In this document: one piece after another, positions 5,444-7,673 of the stretch
Layout of the letters: each line of letters opens with the position of its first letter
How positions within the stretch are numbered: the stretch's first letter is position 1
Source of the DNA: Vermiphilus sp.
GTDB lineage: Bacteria; Ratteibacteria; UBA8468; B48-G9; JAFGKM01
Direction of reading: 5' to 3'
Assembly (NCBI GenBank): GCA_020722825.1
Contig: DYKC01000049.1
Location: 1 to 7,673, forward strand
Length of the DNA stretch: 7,673 nt
Program-made: the position numbers and the translations under genes
The notes under the pieces: generated by a model
Told to the model about the DNA's origin: nothing
Databases searched by the model: none
The model's input: only the letters and a program-made list of their open reading frames with translations

Positions 5444-5606
5444 TAACAATATTGTGAACTCCATCGGTATTGTTATAACCCTTATCTGTGTCGGACTCGG
5501 GGTGAGAATGTCCGCTCTGTGGAGAAGGGGCACCAGGGAGAAACTTGCCCTCAGGGTAAGAACCTATAAGATAAAAGAACTTACAGAAGGCAAAGAACAG
5601 GAGTAA
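5403..5606 (+). CDS. Small single-pass membrane protein (67 aa), possibly frameshifted
   Basis: I do not recognise this protein. It has a hydrophobic stretch at about residues 18-34 (NSIGIVITLICVGLGV), a short apolar N-terminus (GLFLLFGSDF), then a basic, probably cytoplasmic tail (WRRGTREKLALRVRTYKIKEL) with an acidic end. The in-frame ATG at 5403 has no Shine-Dalgarno sequence, and a TAA lies three codons upstream. The good ribosome site in this spot serves the overlapping 22-residue ORF at 5375 in another frame. Joined by a one-base shift the two would give about 75 residues with two membrane segments. It lies 49 bases after tRNA-Arg and 86 bases before pyrE, on the same strand as both. 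Confidence 0.5.
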   Translation: MGLFLLFGSDFVISNNIVNSIGIVITLICVGLGVRMSALWRRGTREKLALRVRTYKIKELTEGKEQE

Positions 5607-5692
5607 TTACCCGCTTTCTAAAAGGGAAATGTGAGGAGTAGAATATCGCACATATTACATTTTATGTTTGCAATTGATTGGGAGATTTATGT

Positions 5693-6277
5693 ATGCAAAA
5701 GAGAGAAGATGATATAAAGGAGATGAAGACCAGACTTCTTGAACTTATAAAGGAAAGGGCATTGTTCCTTGGAGAGAGAAAGCTGTCTTCAGGGAAGATG
5801 AGCAACTACTATATAGACGGTAAACTTATAACCTGTGACCCTGAAGGTTTATACCTAACTGGGAAAATCATTCTGTCAATGATAGGGCAGGAAAAAATAG
5901 ATGCCATAGGCGGAATGACAATAGGCGCAGACCCTATTGCCTCTGCGGTGGCTGTGTTGAGCCATCTGGAAAAATGTCCTGTTAAAGCCTTCATAGTGAG
6001 GTCCGCCCAGAAAGAGCATGGTATGGGTAAACTTATTGAAGGGCATCTTCAGAAAGGATGGTCGGTGGTTATAGTTGATGATGTGGTTACCACAGGAGGT
6101 TCTGTTCTTAAAGCGATAAAGGCGGTGGAGGAGGCAGGAGCAGTTGTCAAAAAGGTTATTGCTATTGTTGACCGTTTTGAAGGAGCCAGGGAGGCTCTTG
6201 CTGAGAAGAAAATTCCTCTTGTCTCAATTTTCAACAGAGATGATGTTGATTTCAGCAGTCTACTTGCAAATCGCTGA
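5693..6277 (+). CDS. pyrE: Orotate phosphoribosyltransferase
   Basis: Transfers ribose-5-phosphate from PRPP to orotate to give OMP, the fifth step of UMP synthesis, in the cytoplasm. The PRPP-binding loop VVIVDDVVTTGGS is at residues 125-137 with the DD pair at 129-130. The catalytic-loop segment RSAQKEHGMGKLIEG (103-117) carries the Lys and His expected to bind PRPP. The ATG at 5693 is chosen because GGGAG lies 8 bases upstream, giving 194 residues, normal for the family. An in-frame TTG at 5678 would add five residues but has no ribosome site. A weak promoter-like pair (TTCTAA-17-TAGAAT, 5616-5644) is the only candidate upstream. No other pyr genes are nearby and no attenuator is visible. 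tRNA-Arg(CCG) follows 23 bases after the stop. Confidence 0.95.
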   Translation: MQKREDDIKEMKTRLLELIKERALFLGERKLSSGKMSNYYIDGKLITCDPEGLYLTGKIILSMIGQEKIDAIGGMTIGADPIASAVAVLSHLEKCPVKAFIVRSAQKEHGMGKLIEGHLQKGWSVVIVDDVVTTGGSVLKAIKAVEEAGAVVKKVIAIVDRFEGAREALAEKKIPLVSIFNRDDVDFSSLLANR

Positions 6278-6300
6278 TTTTTCCGCTTTTATAGATACCT

Positions 6301-6374
6301 GCGCTTGTAGCTCAACTGGACAGAGCGTTGGCCTCCGGAGCCAGAGGTTGTGAGTTCAAATCTCACCAAGCGCA
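6301..6374 (+). tRNA. tRNA-Arg (anticodon CCG)
   Basis: Cloverleaf: acceptor GCGCTTG/CAAGCGC, D-arm GCTC/GAGC, and anticodon stem TTGGC/GCCAG (outermost pair T-G) around loop CTCCGGA (anticodon CCG, reads CGG). The T-arm is GTGAG-TTCAAAT-CTCAC. The discriminator is A and CCA is not encoded. It ends 4 bases from the stop of the convergent SDR gene. A weak TTGCAA-17-TTTTAT at the end of pyrE could be its promoter; otherwise it is read through from pyrE. Confidence 0.95.
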
Positions 6375-6378
6375 TATC

Positions 6379-7203
6379 TTAGGATTTGAAGCGCATTACG
6401 TAAAGATCGTTTTTCCTTATTTCGGGCAAACGCTTGATGATGTCTGAAAAATTCTGACCAACACCGAAGTTTCTTCCGTTTAATTCCGGACAGGCATTCT
6501 TTATAAGTTCAACAGTTGTTTTTGCACAGTCCTCAGGATTTCTTGTTTTACCCATTTTGAAAAACTCCAGTGTGGAAGGAATCCATTTCTGTCCCTGTGC
6601 GGTCTTAGCCTGAAGTTCCGTCATCTCTGTCCTTACCAGTCCTGGCCCCATCCCGAAAACGAGGACATTGGATTTTTCATGTTCCAGTTCTTTTGCCAGA
6701 TTTTCCGTCAGACGCATGACAGCGGCTTTTGAAGAGGCGTATGCCGAGCCGCCGGTAAGATATGTAGTAGCACCTCCGCCGTTCATATTAATTATTATCC
6801 CCGAGTTTTGTTTTATCATATAGGGCAGTACCATATGACAGCATAACATAACCCCGCGCAGGTTCACCTTTACGTCTTCCCACCATTGTTCCGGGTCAAT
6901 CTCCCATAGAGCACCTATGGTGTGGAAACTACCGGCATTGTTAAATAGTACATCTATACCTCCAAATCTTTTAACCGTTTCAGATACAAGATTCTTAACC
7001 TCAGAAGGACTTGTCACATCTGTTTTTATAGCCAGTGCTCTACCACCCTGTTTTTTAATAATATTTACCGTCTCCTGTATCTTTTCCATACGTCTTCCAC
7101 AGCACACGACCCGTGCATTATTTTTTGCAAATTCAACTGCAATTGCTCTCCCTATTCCTGTTCCTGAACCGGTAACTATAGCCGTTCTGTTTTTCAGTTC
7201 CAT
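6379..7203 (-). CDS. SDR-family NAD(P)-dependent oxidoreductase
   Basis: Short-chain dehydrogenase/reductase with a Rossmann fold and 274 residues. The cofactor loop is TGSGTGIG (11-18); R37-R38 after strand 2 favours NADPH. D62-V63, the NNAG motif (88-91), N114, and the catalytic Y155-x3-K159 in SAYASSK are present. The usual catalytic Ser, 13 residues before the Tyr, is Gly here (NGGGATTY, 141-148), so the active site is atypical. PGLVRT (187-192) follows. The substrate cannot be read from sequence; carbonyl or hydroxyl groups on small molecules, sugars or lipids are all possible. AAAGGAG lies 6 bases before the ATG. It starts 15 bases after the stop of a truncated ABC exporter gene, so it was probably the downstream gene of that operon and may have lost its promoter. 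Confidence 0.92.
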   Translation of the reverse strand: MELKNRTAIVTGSGTGIGRAIAVEFAKNNARVVCCGRRMEKIQETVNIIKKQGGRALAIKTDVTSPSEVKNLVSETVKRFGGIDVLFNNAGSFHTIGALWEIDPEQWWEDVKVNLRGVMLCCHMVLPYMIKQNSGIIINMNGGGATTYLTGGSAYASSKAAVMRLTENLAKELEHEKSNVLVFGMGPGLVRTEMTELQAKTAQGQKWIPSTLEFFKMGKTRNPEDCAKTTVELIKNACPELNGRNFGVGQNFSDIIKRLPEIRKNDLYVMRFKS

Positions 7204-7218
7204 GATTTTCTCCTTTGT

Positions 7219-7398
7219 TTAAGAATCCCCATTTCTGATGTCAGGTTGTAATTGCCACTGTATCTTATAAAAGTTACTGTAAACCTTTCCTTCAGTCAAC
7301 AGTTTTTCATGAGTGCCTTCTTCGGCGATTACGCCCTGGTCTATTACAAGTATTCTGTCTGCCTTGCGTATTGTGGAAAGTCAGTGGGCTATAATCGC
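7219..7398 (-). pseudogene. C-terminal remnant of an ABC exporter ATPase (MsbA-like), broken
   Basis: On the minus strand, bases 7398-7219 read AIIAH-stop-LSTIRKADRILV and continue IDQGVIAEEGTHEKLL to a TAA. This is the H-loop and the D-G-I-EEGTHEELL tail typical of ABC exporters with fused membrane and ATPase domains. The family has Arg after the H-loop His (AHRLST). Here the codon is TGA, one C-to-T change from CGA. Upstream of the two Ile codons the match ends, at about 7396-7400, and unrelated sequence begins. The Walker A, signature, Walker B and membrane parts are absent from the window. The gene is therefore both truncated and interrupted. About 57 residues follow the stop, and the rest of the C-terminus is intact, suggesting recent decay. 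The SDR gene follows 15 bases later. Confidence 0.82.
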
Positions 7399-7408
7399 TG
7401 GGGGTAAA

Positions 7409-7615
7409 ATGCGTCAAAGGAGGCAGGTAAAAGAATTTATTGCTAATTATCAACATTACAAGAGAGGACAGAAGAGAAAAGCAGGTTCCTATGGGAAGAA
7501 TACCTATCGGCGCAAACTAAAGACCAAAGTTATAGTGACAGGGACAGGACAACATAAGGTATATTGTCATACTAAAAAGGTGATTTCCTTTACTGACAAT
7601 GGTTTTGGCGTTTGA
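7409..7615 (+). CDS. Very basic 68-residue ORF, possible decayed transposase N-terminus
   Basis: ATG at 7409 with a GGGGG run just upstream gives 68 residues rich in Lys, Arg, Gln and Tyr. The frame is open further left, but that part is antisense to the ABC remnant, so I start at 7409. The segments RRQVKEFIANYQHYKRGQKRK and YGKNTYRRKLKTKVIVTG resemble, from memory, the N-terminal DNA-binding part of integrase-type (IS481-like) transposases, with an internal stretch missing between them. No DDE catalytic core follows. The ORF starts right where ABC homology ends, which fits an inserted and eroded element. The assignment is tentative; it could be an unrelated small basic protein or a chance ORF. 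Confidence 0.35.
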   Translation: MRQRRQVKEFIANYQHYKRGQKRKAGSYGKNTYRRKLKTKVIVTGTGQHKVYCHTKKVISFTDNGFGV

Positions 7616-7673
7616 AGGTGTGAAGTTAGGTTTAGTGGCGAAGTTGACTTGCCAACAAAGAGCAAAAGAAAAA
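7616..7673 (+). other. Short end region, partial open frame only
   Basis: After the basic ORF nothing firm can be assigned. A different plus-strand frame is open from an ATG at 7599 to the window end (MVLAFEGVKLGLVAKLTC...) without a ribosome site. It could be the start of another gene or part of the decayed element; the window is too short to tell. Confidence 0.2.

Noticed and set aside
5315..5533. Minus-strand ORF of 72 codons ending in WPDSNGQPSA
   Set aside because: Its C-terminal part is antisense to the tRNA-Arg gene and the rest is opposite the small membrane ORF; no ribosome site or domain.
5678..5692. TTG upstream start for pyrE
   Set aside because: No ribosome site precedes it, while the ATG at 5693 has GGGAG at good spacing.
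5664..5717. 17-codon ORF (MFAIDWEIYVCKREKMI) overlapping the pyrE start, as an attenuation leader
   Set aside because: No Shine-Dalgarno sequence, no following hairpin or T-run; the overlap with pyrE is best explained by chance.
6917..7222. Plus-strand ORF opposite the SDR N-terminus
   Set aside because: Antisense shadow of the Rossmann-fold coding region.
7381..7383. In-frame TGA in the ABC remnant as a recoded sense codon
   Set aside because: TGA is used as a normal stop in the DUF164 gene, Trp is encoded by TGG here, and ABC homology is also lost a few codons away, so simple gene decay fits better.

Overview
This 7.7 kb window of bacterial chromosome is moderately AT-rich and carries housekeeping genes on both strands. 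All three tRNA genes lack an encoded CCA end, SD-type ribosome sites are common, and promoters are of sigma-70 type. The organism cannot be named from sequence alone. The DUF164-rnhA-rnpB order, a GroEL without the usual GGM tail and a degenerate TGTCATTGC-type palindromic repeat would suit an uncultured lineage, possibly in the Omnitrophota/PVC or deltaproteobacterial range. That placement is a guess.

Left block, bases 1-3902, all on the minus strand. Reading in the direction of transcription: a near-perfect promoter (TTGACA-17-TATAAT) drives groES and groEL. A 13-bp perfect hairpin follows, then acyP (acylphosphatase) and queF (preQ0 reductase, queuosine synthesis). A second strong promoter sits just after queF and appears to start an almost leaderless transcript for a coiled-coil/zinc-ribbon protein (DUF164 type). 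That gene is coupled by a TGATG overlap to a compact RNase HI. Only a few bases after the RNase H stop comes the 5' end of RNase P RNA (rnpB), which runs off the left edge. This puts chaperonin, tRNA modification and RNA/DNA-hybrid or tRNA processing functions next to each other.

Middle block, 3903-6374. A divergent 195-bp spacer separates groES from a 122-residue protein I do not recognise. Then come tRNA-Gly(CCC), a convergent four-helix membrane protein, a 211-bp spacer holding a degenerate palindromic repeat and a promoter for tRNA-Arg(UCU), a small membrane ORF that may be frameshifted, pyrE, and tRNA-Arg(CCG).

Right block, 6375-7673. A minus-strand SDR oxidoreductase with an atypical catalytic segment lies downstream of the C-terminal remnant of an ABC exporter ATPase. 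The remnant has a stop codon in its H-loop and loses homology a few codons further in. Beyond that point is a short, very basic plus-strand ORF that may be a decayed transposase fragment. This is the most rearranged part of the window. No CRISPR array, CIRCE element or riboswitch was found. I found no convincing wholly new system; the best leads are the broken ABC/insertion junction, the GroEL tail, the leaderless promoter and the unrecognised 122-residue protein.
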